From Actinomadura hibisca NBRC 15177 (GTDB taxonomy: Bacteria > Actinomycetota > Actinomycetes > Streptosporangiales > Streptosporangiaceae), in NCBI RefSeq assembly GCF_001552635.1, contig NZ_BCRO01000012.1, positions 186,001 through 250,000 of the forward strand: a DNA stretch of 64,000 bases, read 5' to 3'. The notes beneath the pieces were generated by a model, which was not told the DNA's origin, made no database searches, and saw nothing but the letters and a program-made list of their open reading frames with translations. The position numbers and the translations under genes are program-made. This document shows positions 40,725 through 48,435 of the stretch, piece by piece; position 1 is the first letter of the stretch, and each line of letters starts with the position of its first letter.

Positions 40725-40730
40725 TAAGAT
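40725..40730 (+). promoter_or_regulatory. -10 box for the 32-aa gene (leaderless)
   Basis: TAAGAT is followed by 6 nt and then the ATG at 40737. It lies 8 bp from the opposing TAGAGT box, making a compact divergent promoter. Confidence 0.5.
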
Positions 40731-40736
40731 CACGCC

Positions 40737-40835
40737 ATGGGCGGCATGGTGAACGCGGGGGTCCTGGTCCTGTTCTTCGGCGTGGTGGCGCTCGCCGCGA
40801 TCGCACTGGTGGCGCGGCTGGCCCGGCTGAAATAG
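40737..40835 (+). CDS. 32-residue single-helix membrane protein
   Basis: The reading MGGMVNAGVLVLFFGVVALA continues IALVARLARLK and then stops: one strong transmembrane helix with a positive C-terminal end. Third codon positions are nearly all G or C and a TAAGAT box stands 6 nt before the ATG. Function unknown; such peptides often accompany membrane enzymes. It ends 18 bp before the nitrobindin-like gene, whose own -10 box overlaps that gap. Confidence 0.6.
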   Translation: MGGMVNAGVLVLFFGVVALAAIALVARLARLK

Positions 40836-40839
40836 CCGC

Positions 40840-40845
40840 TACGCT
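40840..40845 (+). promoter_or_regulatory. -10 box for the nitrobindin-like gene (leaderless)
   Basis: TACGCT is followed by 8 nt and then the ATG at 40854; no ribosome site is seen. This places initiation at or next to the start codon. Confidence 0.5.
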
Positions 40846-40853
40846 CGGTGCCC

Positions 40854-41354
40854 ATGGAGCCTGAGCTGCACCCCGACCTGAAGCCGCTGGAGTTCCTGCT
40901 CGGCACGTGGAAGGGCGCCGGAGTCGGCGACTACCCGACCATCGAGGCGTTCAACTTCGGGCAGGAGATCTCCTTCACCCACAACGGCAAGCCGTTCCTG
41001 AGCTACGCCAGCCGGAGCTGGCTGATCGAGCCCGACGGCTCGGTGGGCCGCCCGCTGGGCACCGAGACGGGCTACTGGCGGCTGCACGAGGGCAAGCAGA
41101 TCGAGCTGACCCTGGCCCACCCGACGGGCATCGTGGAGATCTACGTCGGCGACCTGGCCTTCCACCGCATCCAGCTGCAGACCGACGTGGTGGCGCGCAC
41201 CGCGACCGCCAAGGAGGTCACGGCGGGCACCCGCATGTACGGGCTGCTGCCGGAGAAGGACGGCAAGCGCGACCTGGGTTGGGTCTATGAGATGGCGGCC
41301 ATGGGTCAGCCCCTCCAGGTGCACCTGTCGGCCCAGCTCAAGAAGGCCGACTAG
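40854..41354 (+). CDS. Nitrobindin-like heme-binding beta-barrel protein (FABP-like, DUF1794)
   Basis: This protein has 166 residues. LEFLLGTWKGAGVGDYPTIEAF holds the GxWxGxG signature of nitrobindins, and LAHPTGIVEIYVGDL the second conserved strand. The family forms a ten-stranded barrel that binds ferric heme, isomerises peroxynitrite and binds NO; the proximal His is expected in the C-terminal part, but I cannot fix it from sequence here. The final LSAQLKKAD is the usual end. A GTG at 40848 is an alternative start, but the -10 spacing favours ATG. Confidence 0.88.
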   Translation: MEPELHPDLKPLEFLLGTWKGAGVGDYPTIEAFNFGQEISFTHNGKPFLSYASRSWLIEPDGSVGRPLGTETGYWRLHEGKQIELTLAHPTGIVEIYVGDLAFHRIQLQTDVVARTATAKEVTAGTRMYGLLPEKDGKRDLGWVYEMAAMGQPLQVHLSAQLKKAD

Positions 41355-41518
41355 CCCCGGGAAATGAACGATCCCCGGGCCTTCCCACCGGGTGGCGGGG
41401 TGATGGACAGGACTGGTCCATCGGCCCGAGGATCGGGTAACTGCCTGGTTATCGCCGGTCGCCGTCGCGACCGTACGTGCCGCCGCCTAGACGGCGGCTC
41501 CGAGGCGTGAAACGGCGA

Positions 41519-41557
41519 CTAGCGGACAGCCACCTCGCGAGTCCCAGAATGAATCAT
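41519..41557 (-). CDS. Candidate 12-residue peptide MIHSGTREVAVR
   Basis: ATG at 41557 reads twelve codons to TAG. AAAGGAGGTG, complementary to the 16S rRNA tail over about ten bases, lies 9 nt upstream, which is far stronger than the ribosome sites of neighbouring genes. A TAGCTT box further upstream on the same strand (about 41591-41596) could be its -10. A stable hairpin follows 20 bp after the stop. No larger gene lies downstream on this strand, so it is not an ordinary leader peptide. Function unknown. Confidence 0.35.
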   Translation of the reverse strand: MIHSGTREVAVR

Positions 41558-41658
41558 TTCTTGGACCACCTCCTTTCGCGCGTGCTCGCAAGCTATGCGA
41601 CGTGAGCGGCGCAGGGCAAACGTTTTATTCGCGAGCACTTCGACGACCTTGTGGCGCA

Positions 41659-41664
41659 TACACT
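41659..41664 (+). promoter_or_regulatory. -10 box for nur (leaderless)
   Basis: TACACT is followed by 6 nt and then the ATG at 41671. No ribosome site is present. Confidence 0.55.
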
Positions 41665-41670
41665 TCGGGC

Positions 41671-42087
41671 ATGGCCGAGACGTGGCAGGAGGAGCTGCGG
41701 GCGAAGGGCTACCGGGTCACGCCGCAGCGCCAGCTCGTCCTCGAAGCGGTGAGCGATCTGGAACACGCGACGCCGGAGGAGATCTGCACCCAGGTGCAGC
41801 GCACCGCCAAGGGCGTCAACATCTCCACCGTCTACCGGACGCTGGAGCTGCTGGAGGAACTGGGGCTGGTCAAGCACGCCCATCTGGGGCACGGGCCGCC
41901 CAACTACCATCTGGCCGCCGACGCCGAGCACATCCATCTGGTGTGCCGCGACTGCGGGACGGTCAACGACGTCGACCCCGAGGCCGCCGCGGGGCTCGCG
42001 GCCGGGCTGCGCAAGGAGTTCGGGTTCGAGACCGACGTGCACCACCTCACGGTGTACGGGCGCTGCGCGGGCTGCCACGCGTCGTAG
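41671..42087 (+). CDS. nur: Fur-family metalloregulator, Nur-like (nickel uptake regulator)
   Basis: This protein has 138 residues. The winged-helix domain contains GYRVTPQRQLVLEAV and INISTVYRTLELLEELGLV. Metal ligands are visible in HAHLGHG, AEHIHLVCRDCG and DVHHLTVYGRCAGC. The pattern is much closer to Streptomyces Nur than to Fur or Zur as I remember them, and the next gene, ygfZ, also follows nur there. Nur represses nickel uptake and iron superoxide dismutase genes when nickel is bound. Subfamily assignment within Fur is inference. No target operator was identified in the window. Confidence 0.85.
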   Translation: MAETWQEELRAKGYRVTPQRQLVLEAVSDLEHATPEEICTQVQRTAKGVNISTVYRTLELLEELGLVKHAHLGHGPPNYHLAADAEHIHLVCRDCGTVNDVDPEAAAGLAAGLRKEFGFETDVHHLTVYGRCAGCHAS

Positions 42088-42090
42088 TGT
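42085..42090 (+). promoter_or_regulatory. -10 box for ygfZ inside the nur stop codon (leaderless)
   Basis: TAGTGT begins at the nur stop codon; 7 nt later comes the ATG at 42098. The intervening GGAGGG is only one base from the ATG, too close to act as a ribosome site. Confidence 0.45.
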
Positions 42091-42097
42091 GGAGGGC

Positions 42098-43117
42098 ATG
42101 GAGAGCCCGCTGCTGCAGTTGAAGGGCGCCGTCGCAGGCGACGCGCCCGACCAGGAGATCGCCGCGCACTACGGGGAGCCGTCGCAGGAGCAACGCGCCC
42201 TGGAGGCGGGGCGGGCCTTCGTGGACCGCAGCAACCGGGGGGTCGTGCGGATCGCGGGGCCGGACCGGCTGCGCTGGCTGCACAGCCTGACCAGCCAGCA
42301 CCTGGAGGGGCTGAAGCCGGACGAGCCGACCGAGGCGCTGCTGCTGGACGTCAACGGCCGGGTCGAGCACCACCTGAGCCTGGTGGACGACGGCGAGGCG
42401 GTGTGGGCCCACGTCGAGCCGGGCGCCGCGCCCGCGCTGGTGGAGTTCCTCGACCGGATGCGGTTCATGTTGCGGGTCGAGGTGGCCGACGAGTCCGAGC
42501 GGTTCGCGGTGGTGACGCTGGCCGGCGAGCCCGGCGCGTCGTACCCGCACGGGGAGCGTGGCCTGGCCGACCCGGTGACGGGGGGCGTTGACTGGATCGT
42601 CCCGCGCGAGCGGCTGGCGACGCTGCCCGAGGACGTCCCCGGGCTGCGTCCGGCGGGGATGTGGGCGTACGAGGCGTTGCGCATCGCCGCGCACCGGCCG
42701 CGCCTGGGCCTGGACACCGACGCCAAGGCGATCCCGCACGAGATGGGCTGGATCGAGGTCGCGGTGCACCTGAACAAGGGGTGCTACAAGGGGCAGGAGA
42801 CGGTCGCGCGGGTGCACAACCTGGGGCGTCCGCCGCGCCGCCTGGTGTTCCTGCACCTGGACGGGAGCGTGGACCGGCTGCCCAAGCAAGGTGACCCGGT
42901 GGAGATTCCGGGCGGCCGCACGATCGGCTTCGTGGGGTCGGCGGCCCGACACCACGAGCTGGGTCCGATCGCGTTGGCGCTGGTGAAGCGGACGACGCCG
43001 GTGGACGCCGAGCTGCTGGCCGGTGGGGTCGCCGCGTCCCAGGAGGTCGTGGTGTCGCCCGACACGGGGGCGAACGCGCAGATCGCCCTCCGGCGGACCG
43101 CCGCAAACCGGGCGTAA
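42098..43117 (+). CDS. ygfZ: YgfZ/CAF17 folate-binding protein for Fe-S cluster maintenance
   Basis: This protein of 339 residues has the glycine-cleavage T-protein fold. The diagnostic KGCYKGQETVARVHNLG motif (Cys near 229) is present; this Cys is essential in E. coli YgfZ. LLDVNGRVEHHLSLVDDG is the N-terminal folate-domain motif and IGFVGSAARHHELGPIALALVKR the C-terminal barrel. It helps repair or deliver Fe-S clusters to particular enzymes using tetrahydrofolate. It follows nur by 10 bp but has its own apparent promoter. Confidence 0.92.
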   Translation: MESPLLQLKGAVAGDAPDQEIAAHYGEPSQEQRALEAGRAFVDRSNRGVVRIAGPDRLRWLHSLTSQHLEGLKPDEPTEALLLDVNGRVEHHLSLVDDGEAVWAHVEPGAAPALVEFLDRMRFMLRVEVADESERFAVVTLAGEPGASYPHGERGLADPVTGGVDWIVPRERLATLPEDVPGLRPAGMWAYEALRIAAHRPRLGLDTDAKAIPHEMGWIEVAVHLNKGCYKGQETVARVHNLGRPPRRLVFLHLDGSVDRLPKQGDPVEIPGGRTIGFVGSAARHHELGPIALALVKRTTPVDAELLAGGVAASQEVVVSPDTGANAQIALRRTAANRA

Positions 43118-43148
43118 AACAGCGGCCATCCGGGCAAAATCGTCTGAC

Positions 43149-43658
43149 GTGGAGGAAGCACGCGAACGGCCGCCGTCAGACGAACCACCGCTCGCGGGCA
43201 AGAAGGGGGCGATGGGCCGCCGGCGGCGCCGCAGGCGCGAGTCGGCGCTGCTGTGGTGGGCGTTGTTCGCGGGGATCGCCGTGGCCGCGTGGTGGTTCCG
43301 GTCGTGGCGGCTGGCGCTGGTCGGCCTCGCCCTGTGGTGCCTGTACGAGTTCGTGCTGGTGCCGACGGTGTGCCGGGTGATGACACGGCAGGGCTACTCG
43401 TGCCGCGAACCGGCCCGGGGACGGCTGTTCGCCTGCGCCGAGCCGCACCAGCGGATCAAGAGCGACGCCGTGTGGCGGCTGGTCGGAATGGGCGACCCGT
43501 TCCGCAAGAAAACAGCGCCTGACCCGAACCGCGACACCGGCGTGGTGCTGGTCTCGCCGAAGGTACGGGGCAGGCTGGCGCAGACCGACATGCTGCTGAT
43601 CGTGCTGGCCGCCCTCGGCACGGTGGTGACCCTCGCCGGGATGGTCTACGGCCTCTAG
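43149..43658 (+). CDS. Three-helix membrane protein of unknown function
   Basis: This protein has about 169 residues. An acidic head followed by [15 protein letters not shown] leads into two close membrane helices (about 35-52 and 56-75). A cytosolic loop with [20 protein letters not shown] and [15 protein letters not shown] follows, then a last helix. The two Cys could form a redox pair. ATG at 43212, with GGGGG just upstream, is a second possible start. The stop TAG shares CTAG with the stop of the converging dtd gene. Confidence 0.6.
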   Translation: MEEARERPPSDEPPLAGKKGAMGRRRRRRRESALLWWALFAGIAVAAWWFRSWRLALVGLALWCLYEFVLVPTVCRVMTRQGYSCREPARGRLFACAEPHQRIKSDAVWRLVGMGDPFRKKTAPDPNRDTGVVLVSPKVRGRLAQTDMLLIVLAALGTVVTLAGMVYGL

Positions 43659-44080
43659 ACCTCCAGGACCAGCGTGATCGGCCCATCGTTGATCAAGGCG
43701 ACCTTCATGTCCGCACCGAAGACCCCGGTCTCGACCTTGGCACCGAGCTTGCGCAGCTCGGCGACCACGGCGTCCACGAGGGGCTCGGCGACCGGGCCGG
43801 GGGCGGCGGCGATCCAGCTCGGACGACGGCCCTTGCGCGCGTCCCCGTAAAGGGTGAACTGGCTGATCACCAGCAGTGGCGCGCCGAGGTCGGAGGCGGA
43901 CTTCTCCTCGTCGAGGATGCGGAGCCCCCACAACTTGGCGGCCAGCTTGCGGGCCTGCTCGGGAGTGTCGTCGTGCGTCACCCCGACCAGGACCATGAGG
44001 CCCGGCCCGTCGATCTGTCCGACGACGCGACCGTCCACGGTCACGCTCGCCTCGCTCACCCTCTGGACGACTGCTCGCAT
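43655..44080 (-). CDS. dtd: D-aminoacyl-tRNA deacylase
   Basis: This 141-residue protein starts [17 protein letters not shown]. The catalytic [16 protein letters not shown] and the cross-subunit [10 protein letters not shown] motif with its cis Gly-Pro are both intact. The homodimer hydrolyses D-amino acids (and glycine from tRNA-Ala) in the cytosol as a proofreading step. The length is typical. The frame extends ten codons upstream, but the conserved start is at 44080. Confidence 0.96.
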   Translation of the reverse strand: MRAVVQRVSEASVTVDGRVVGQIDGPGLMVLVGVTHDDTPEQARKLAAKLWGLRILDEEKSASDLGAPLLVISQFTLYGDARKGRRPSWIAAAPGPVAEPLVDAVVAELRKLGAKVETGVFGADMKVALINDGPITLVLEV

Positions 44081-44087
44081 GAGACTG

Positions 44088-44093
44088 CATTCT
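44088..44093 (+). promoter_or_regulatory. -10-like box for the BKACE gene (leaderless)
   Basis: CATTCT, one mismatch from TANNNT, is followed by 7 nt and then the ATG at 44101. No ribosome site is visible. Confidence 0.35.
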
Positions 44094-44100
44094 GCCTGGC

Positions 44101-44928
44101 ATGGGAGCAACGACGCTCATTACGGTGGCGCCCACGGGCGCCGAGTCCGCCAAGTCCGACGTCCCGGCCCTGCCGGTGACGCTAGAAGAGCTGGTCCGCA
44201 CGGCGAAGGAGTGCGAGGCGGCGGGGGCGGCGGTGATCCACGTCCACATCCGCGACGACGCCGCGCGCCCCACCCTCGACCTGCCCCGCCTGACCGACAC
44301 GGTGCAGGCCCTACGGGAGGCGACGGGCCTGATCGTGCAACTGTCCACGGGCGGCGCGGTCACGGACCCCTACGAGAACCGGCTGCGGGTGCTGGAGGCC
44401 GACCCGGACGGCTGCTCGCTGACGTGCGGGACGGTGAACTTCGGCGACGAGGTGTTCATGAACCCGTGGCCGTTCATGGTGGAGCTGTACCAGCGCACGC
44501 AGGAACTGGAGATCGTCCCTGAATTCGAACTGTTCGACCTGGGCCAAATAGCCGCCCTACACCGCCTCCTGGACAAGCACGGCCTGCCCTACGGCGGCCG
44601 GGTGCACTGCGACCTGGTGATGGGAGTACCAGGCGGAATGCCAGGCGACACACGCACGCTGGTAGCGGCCGTCAACGCCCTACCGGAGAACGCAACATGG
44701 TCGGCAACAGGCGTAGGCAGAACGGGCCTACCAGTACTGTTCGCGGCCCTATCGGCAGGCGGCCACCTACGCGTAGGAATGGAAGACACCCTGACCTACG
44801 CAAAGGGCCAGCCAGTAACGTCGAACGCCCAACTAGTGGAACGAGCCGGAGCCCTATCCCGCTTCGCACAACGCCCGCCGATGACTCCGGCAGAAGCCCG
44901 AGAGTTCCTGGGAGTCAAGAGCCGCTGA
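44101..44928 (+). CDS. Beta-keto acid cleavage enzyme family protein (BKACE, DUF849)
   Basis: This protein has 275 residues in a TIM barrel. [11 protein letters not shown] supplies the two zinc His (about 47 and 49), with another zinc ligand in the [13 protein letters not shown] strand ([15 protein letters not shown], Glu near 231). QLSTGG and [11 protein letters not shown] are further family motifs. Characterised members cleave 3-keto-5-aminohexanoate or other beta-keto acids with acetyl-CoA; the substrate here cannot be inferred. From about 44520 to the end, synonymous codons shift to A-ending (GCA, CTA, GTA, CCA), unlike the first half and unlike neighbouring genes. Confidence 0.88.
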   Translation: MGATTLITVAPTGAESAKSDVPALPVTLEELVRTAKECEAAGAAVIHVHIRDDAARPTLDLPRLTDTVQALREATGLIVQLSTGGAVTDPYENRLRVLEADPDGCSLTCGTVNFGDEVFMNPWPFMVELYQRTQELEIVPEFELFDLGQIAALHRLLDKHGLPYGGRVHCDLVMGVPGGMPGDTRTLVAAVNALPENATWSATGVGRTGLPVLFAALSAGGHLRVGMEDTLTYAKGQPVTSNAQLVERAGALSRFAQRPPMTPAEAREFLGVKSR

Positions 44929-44937
44929 CCGCTCGGA

Positions 44938-44960
44938 GCCTCCCGCCACCAGCGGGAGGC
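44938..44960. terminator. Bidirectional terminator
   Basis: GCCTCCCGC and GCGGGAGGC form a 9-bp stem around CACCA. It sits in the 51-bp gap between the converging BKACE and MurG-like genes. Confidence 0.8.
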
Positions 44961-44979
44961 CCTTGCTGGATGATCGCGT

Positions 44980-46161
44980 TCAGACCGCGCCGTGGGCAGC
45001 CGCCATGACCACGTCCGCCAGACGTTCGGCGGCGTCCGGACGTCCCTGCTGGCGGGCCCGCGCGGCCATCTCGGCGCGCCGGACGGGATCGGCCAGCAAC
45101 GGGGCCAGCGCCGTCCGCAGATCCGCGGCCGACACCTCGCCGAGCAAAGCGGTCGCAGCGCCCGCATCGGCGAGATGCCGGGCGTTGTGGGCCTGCTCGC
45201 CGCCCGCCGAGGACGCCAGCGGGATGAACACCGCCGCCCGGCCGAGCGCGGTCAGCTCCGCGACCGTCCCGGCCCCCGACCGGGAGACGACCACGTCCGC
45301 CAACGCCAGCACGTCCGGCAGCTCCGCCCCCATGTACCCGGCCAGGAAGTAGTGGCCCGCAGCTGCTGCGGGCAGCCGGGCAGCGCCCTGCCGCAGCGTC
45401 TCGACGTGGTCGCGTCCGCACTGGTGGACGACGTTCGAGCGTTCCAGCAGCCACGGCAGGATCTCCGCCACCAGCGTGTTGATCTGCTGGGACCCCTGCG
45501 CCCCGCCGGTGACGTACACCGTCGGCAACCGCCGATCGTGGCCGTGCCAGCCCAGCGCCTCGACCGCCTTGCCGGGTCGGCCGATCAGCACGTCGGGCCG
45601 CACCGGGTTGCCCGTCACCACGGCGTGCGACCGAGCCGCCTCCGGCAGCAGTGGCAGCGTGGACTCAGACGACACCGCGACCGTCGTCGCGACCTTCGCC
45701 AAGACCTTGTTCGCCAGGCCCAGCCGCACCGTCTGCTCGTGCACCACCAGCGGCCGACGCGCCGCACGCGACGCCAGGCCCACCGGGATGGCGACGTACC
45801 CGCCGGTGGACAGCACCACGTCCGGCGCGTAGGCGGCGATGATCCGACGGGCCTGCGCCACCCCGAGCGGCACCCGGGCCATGTCGCGGACATTGGTCGG
45901 CGACGCGAGCTTCAGGGGGTTGGACGATCGGCGGATCTTCCCGACCGCGACCGCCTCGAACCGGATGCCCTCCTCAGCGCAGACACGCGCCTCCAAGCCG
46001 TCACGGTCTCCGACCCACAACACCTCCAGCGCGCCGCCCGACGCCGCCACCTTCGCCGCGATCGTCCGCAACGTGGTCAGCGCCGGATAGGTGTGCCCGC
46101 CGGTCCCGCCACCGGTGACGAGCAGGCGAAACGTGCGGGCAGAGCCAGCGTCGAAGGTCAA
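44980..46161 (-). CDS. MurG-like UDP-GlcNAc glycosyltransferase (GT28), stand-alone copy
   Basis: This protein has 393 residues. RLLVTGGGTGGHTYPALT is the N-terminal MurG loop that contacts lipid I. YVTGGAQGSQQIN, GYMGAELPDVLALADVVVSRSGAGTVAEL and PLASSAGGEQAHNARHL match the C-terminal UDP-GlcNAc site. No other dcw-cluster gene is adjacent, so this is probably a second MurG-type enzyme acting on peptidoglycan precursor or on another glycolipid. LPLLPEAARSHAVVTGNPVR is the linker. The TTG start follows CAGGGATCC; no ATG is available before the first motif. Confidence 0.85.
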   Translation of the reverse strand: MTFDAGSARTFRLLVTGGGTGGHTYPALTTLRTIAAKVAASGGALEVLWVGDRDGLEARVCAEEGIRFEAVAVGKIRRSSNPLKLASPTNVRDMARVPLGVAQARRIIAAYAPDVVLSTGGYVAIPVGLASRAARRPLVVHEQTVRLGLANKVLAKVATTVAVSSESTLPLLPEAARSHAVVTGNPVRPDVLIGRPGKAVEALGWHGHDRRLPTVYVTGGAQGSQQINTLVAEILPWLLERSNVVHQCGRDHVETLRQGAARLPAAAAGHYFLAGYMGAELPDVLALADVVVSRSGAGTVAELTALGRAAVFIPLASSAGGEQAHNARHLADAGAATALLGEVSAADLRTALAPLLADPVRRAEMAARARQQGRPDAAERLADVVMAAAHGAV

Positions 46162-46547
46162 AGAGGATCCCTGGGACTAATGGCGGCGTGCGGGCACAGA
46201 AACAGTAACCGGCCCGTTGACTGTGGGGCATTCACGTCCGAGGGTCGTCCTCGGCGCGCGAGGCGCTGAGAGTAGCGCAATCTCATGCAACCTACGGGCG
46301 GTGCGGACAGGCTGCGCCTTACCTTCTCTAATACAAGTCCGACAAGTTCGAGACGGCGAGCGACTGTTCGCCTTTCTACGGTGTCAACCGAGGAGGTTGG
46401 ACCGGACAGGGTGAGGTACGGAACGACTCGGAGGTCCGGGAGCAGGCCCAGAACCTCAAGGACAACGAGGGATATCTCTGACATCCCGGCGATCTGATAG
46501 ACAGGCTCGTCCGCATGTGCGCGAAGGAATGGTATGGAGTGATCTCG
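46162..46547. other. 386-bp intergenic region
   Basis: This lower-GC non-coding stretch lies between the leftward MurG-like gene and the rightward DUF6879 gene. Both promoters must be here. A minus-strand open frame across it lacks a credible start and domain. It marks the left edge of the accessory region. Confidence 0.4.
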
Positions 46548-47030
46548 ATGGAGAAACGAGCGGAGTTCGTCAAAGCTGGTCGCCGCATTCTCAAGCTGGA
46601 GTTGAGGGACAACTGCGCTATTGGTGGCGAAGGTCTCAAGGAATGGCGGTCCGACGACCATGAAAGATTCATGGCTTCCTGCCGGGCGGGACAATGGGTA
46701 GAGGTTGGGCGTACCCTGCGAAGGGACCGCGTGGTGTCCGAGCCGTTGGCGGAATGCCGACGGATGTCCGTCCGGTTCCCTGGCTCGGTGGTTGAGACCA
46801 GGGAAAACCTTCGCTGGTTGCCCCGCAGGCTCACGTCAGCACTGCTCCTGCCGGGAAACGTCCTCTTTGTTCTGGATGATCAGGCGGCCATCTTCAACGC
46901 CTTGGACGGCGCCGACAATCGGACAGAAAAACAACTCTTCACTGACGCCGACTTGATGAAGACGTGCCGGAACGCATTCGAGGCCGCTTGGTCTCTTGCC
47001 GTCCCTCATCGCGACTTCCGCACGGCGTGA
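46548..47030 (+). CDS. DUF6879-type protein
   Basis: This protein has about 160 residues. LKLELRDNC near the start and LLPGNVLFVLDDQAAIFNALDGA plus AFEAAWSLAVPHRDF near the end match the pattern of DUF6879, small soluble proteins that travel with XRE-DUF5753 regulators in Streptomyces and relatives. Function unknown; regulatory partner is the usual guess. GGAGTGATCTCG before the ATG at 46548 favours this start over the ATG at 46515. The XRE gene begins within its last 35 bp. GC content is lower than in surrounding housekeeping genes. Confidence 0.75.
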   Translation: MEKRAEFVKAGRRILKLELRDNCAIGGEGLKEWRSDDHERFMASCRAGQWVEVGRTLRRDRVVSEPLAECRRMSVRFPGSVVETRENLRWLPRRLTSALLLPGNVLFVLDDQAAIFNALDGADNRTEKQLFTDADLMKTCRNAFEAAWSLAVPHRDFRTA

Positions 47031-47889
47031 GTCGTTGTCGGACCAGGAGGCCGACGCCCGTAGAGCGTTTGGCATACGGCTCAGGGATCTTCGCCGGGAC
47101 GCGCGCCTCACGGGTCGGGAACTGGCGGATCGGACAGGTCTCCACCCGACCAAGGTGTCCCGGATCGAACATGGCCGGCAGAACCCCTCTGAGGAGGACA
47201 TCAGAGCATGGTGTGGAGCCTGTGGAGTGGAGCAACAGGCTCTTGAGCTGATCACCATTCACCGTGAAGTGGAACAGATGTGGGCGGAATACCGCCAGAT
47301 GTTCCGCAAGGGGCAGAAGAGCGTCCAGGCGGAGGGCACTCCGCTATACAAGCGAACCCGGCTCGTGCGGGCCTATGAGGCGATCGTGGTTCCGGGCATC
47401 TTGCAGACGCCCGGCTACGTTCGTGCAGTCTTGGGGATCAACGCTCAGGTTCACGGATTGCCCGCGGGCGACGTCGAGGAAGCTGTCCAAGCGCGCTTGG
47501 AGCGCCAACGGTTCGTGACTGAGGGGACAGCCCATCTCTTCTCGTTCGTCATGGAAGCGTCCGTGCTCACCTACGCCTACGGCGACATGGACGCGATGAA
47601 CGAACAGTTCGACTTCCTCCTGGGCGTGGCGTCCCGCCCGAACGTGTCCCTGGGGATCATCCCTCCGGGCTTCCGCAAGGTGTGGGGCGGTGAATGCTTC
47701 TACATGTTCGATGACGCGATGGTCCGGAGCGAGATGTGGACCGGCCGCTTCCGCACCACGCGGCAGGACGAGATCGCGTTCTTCGCCAAGGTGTTCCGCC
47801 TGCTAGGGGGACAAGCGGTCTACGGTCCTCCCGTGCGGATCTTCATAGAGCGGGCGCGGAGTCGACTGCAATCTGGTGAAAGCTTCTAG
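46996..47889 (+). CDS. XRE-family transcriptional regulator with DUF5753
   Basis: This protein has up to 297 residues. The helix-turn-helix spans about 24-75 (FGIRLRDLRRDARLTGREL, TGLHPTKVSRIEHGRQNPS). The DUF5753 sensor region follows: RLVRAYEAIVVPGILQTPGYVRAVL, then EASVLTYAYGDMDAMNEQ and NVSLGIIPPGF. Such proteins pair with small DUF397 or DUF6879 partners and control development or antibiotic genes in actinomycetes. Here the DUF6879 gene overlaps immediately upstream. The start is uncertain: TTG at 46996 or TTG at 47035. Confidence 0.88.
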   Translation: MPSLIATSARRESLSDQEADARRAFGIRLRDLRRDARLTGRELADRTGLHPTKVSRIEHGRQNPSEEDIRAWCGACGVEQQALELITIHREVEQMWAEYRQMFRKGQKSVQAEGTPLYKRTRLVRAYEAIVVPGILQTPGYVRAVLGINAQVHGLPAGDVEEAVQARLERQRFVTEGTAHLFSFVMEASVLTYAYGDMDAMNEQFDFLLGVASRPNVSLGIIPPGFRKVWGGECFYMFDDAMVRSEMWTGRFRTTRQDEIAFFAKVFRLLGGQAVYGPPVRIFIERARSRLQSGESF

Positions 47890-47910
47890 AGCCGTCCGCG
47901 ACGAAGCTCC

Positions 47911-47916
47911 TACCGT
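47911..47916 (+). promoter_or_regulatory. -10 box for the 111-aa gene (leaderless)
   Basis: TACCGT is followed by 7 nt and then the ATG at 47924. The nearer ATG at 47918 is too close to the box. Confidence 0.45.
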
Positions 47917-47923
47917 CATGGGC

Positions 47924-48259
47924 ATGAGCTTCGACAGCCCGCAGTATGGCGAGGTCTCCGCTGGTCAGCCCGCTCTTGCGGGTGAGCGTCGTGCGTACCT
48001 GACGGCGCTCGATGCGGCCGTGGTGGCGCGTGGCGGGATGTCGTGCGGGGTGGTGCCGCGTGCGGGTACGCCGGTGCTGCACGTGATCAACGCGGAGTCG
48101 CCGCGCCGTTCGGTCGAGGTGGGCTGTGACTTCGTGGACGGTGCCTGGCGGTTCGTCTGGGCGGCGACCGGCGAGACGATCGGGCCTGTTGATGACGCCA
48201 CTGGCGTGGTCGATGCGATTGCCCGATCGTTGGGGACTCACGCAGGGGTGATCCGGTGA
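47924..48259 (+). CDS. Small soluble protein of unknown function
   Basis: This protein has 111 residues. Mid-protein RAYLTALDAAVVARGGMSCGVV and WRFVWAATGETIGPVDDATGVVD suggest an alpha/beta fold with a central sheet; there is no membrane helix or catalytic motif. Proteins of this appearance are common near XRE-DUF5753 genes in actinomycetes. It ends GTGA-overlapped with a 59-residue protein, so the two are translated together. Confidence 0.65.
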   Translation: MSFDSPQYGEVSAGQPALAGERRAYLTALDAAVVARGGMSCGVVPRAGTPVLHVINAESPRRSVEVGCDFVDGAWRFVWAATGETIGPVDDATGVVDAIARSLGTHAGVIR

Positions 48260-48435
48260 CCGTGACGGCTGAGGTCCTGGCGCAGGCGTTGGAGATCGTC
48301 AAAGCCGCCTACCACGAGGCCATGGGCCGCGCGGGAATGCTGAAAGGCAAGATCGAAGAGGTCCACGTCTACGCCGAATCCCAGCTCATCGCGCTGGACC
48401 GGGAGGACGACGTTGGGGTCGGGCCTCCCTCCTGA
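48256..48435 (+). CDS. 59-residue helical protein
   Basis: The sequence starts MTVTAEVLAQALEIVKAAYH, continues as an amphipathic helix through GMLKGKIEEVHVYAESQLIAL and ends acidic. GTG overlaps the previous stop by GTGA. Codon third positions fit coding. A small partner or antitoxin-like subunit of the preceding protein is possible, but nothing in the sequence proves it. Confidence 0.6.
   Translation: MTVTAEVLAQALEIVKAAYHEAMGRAGMLKGKIEEVHVYAESQLIALDREDDVGVGPPS

Larger units (their letters stand above)
41355..41670. other. 316-bp intergenic region with small minus-strand transcript candidate
   Basis: CCCGGG repeated 12 bp apart at about 41357-41380 may terminate the nitrobindin gene. GCCGCCG/CGGCGGC at 41479-41498 forms a 7-bp hairpin. 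On the minus strand AAAGGAGGTG (around 41567-41576) is an almost complete anti-Shine-Dalgarno match followed by a 12-codon frame. The nur promoter lies at the right edge. Confidence 0.5.

Noticed and set aside
46158..46694. A minus-strand frame of 178 codons next to the MurG-like gene
   Set aside because: It overlaps the DUF6879 start on the other strand, has no ribosome site or recognisable motif, and lacks the third-position bias of real genes.
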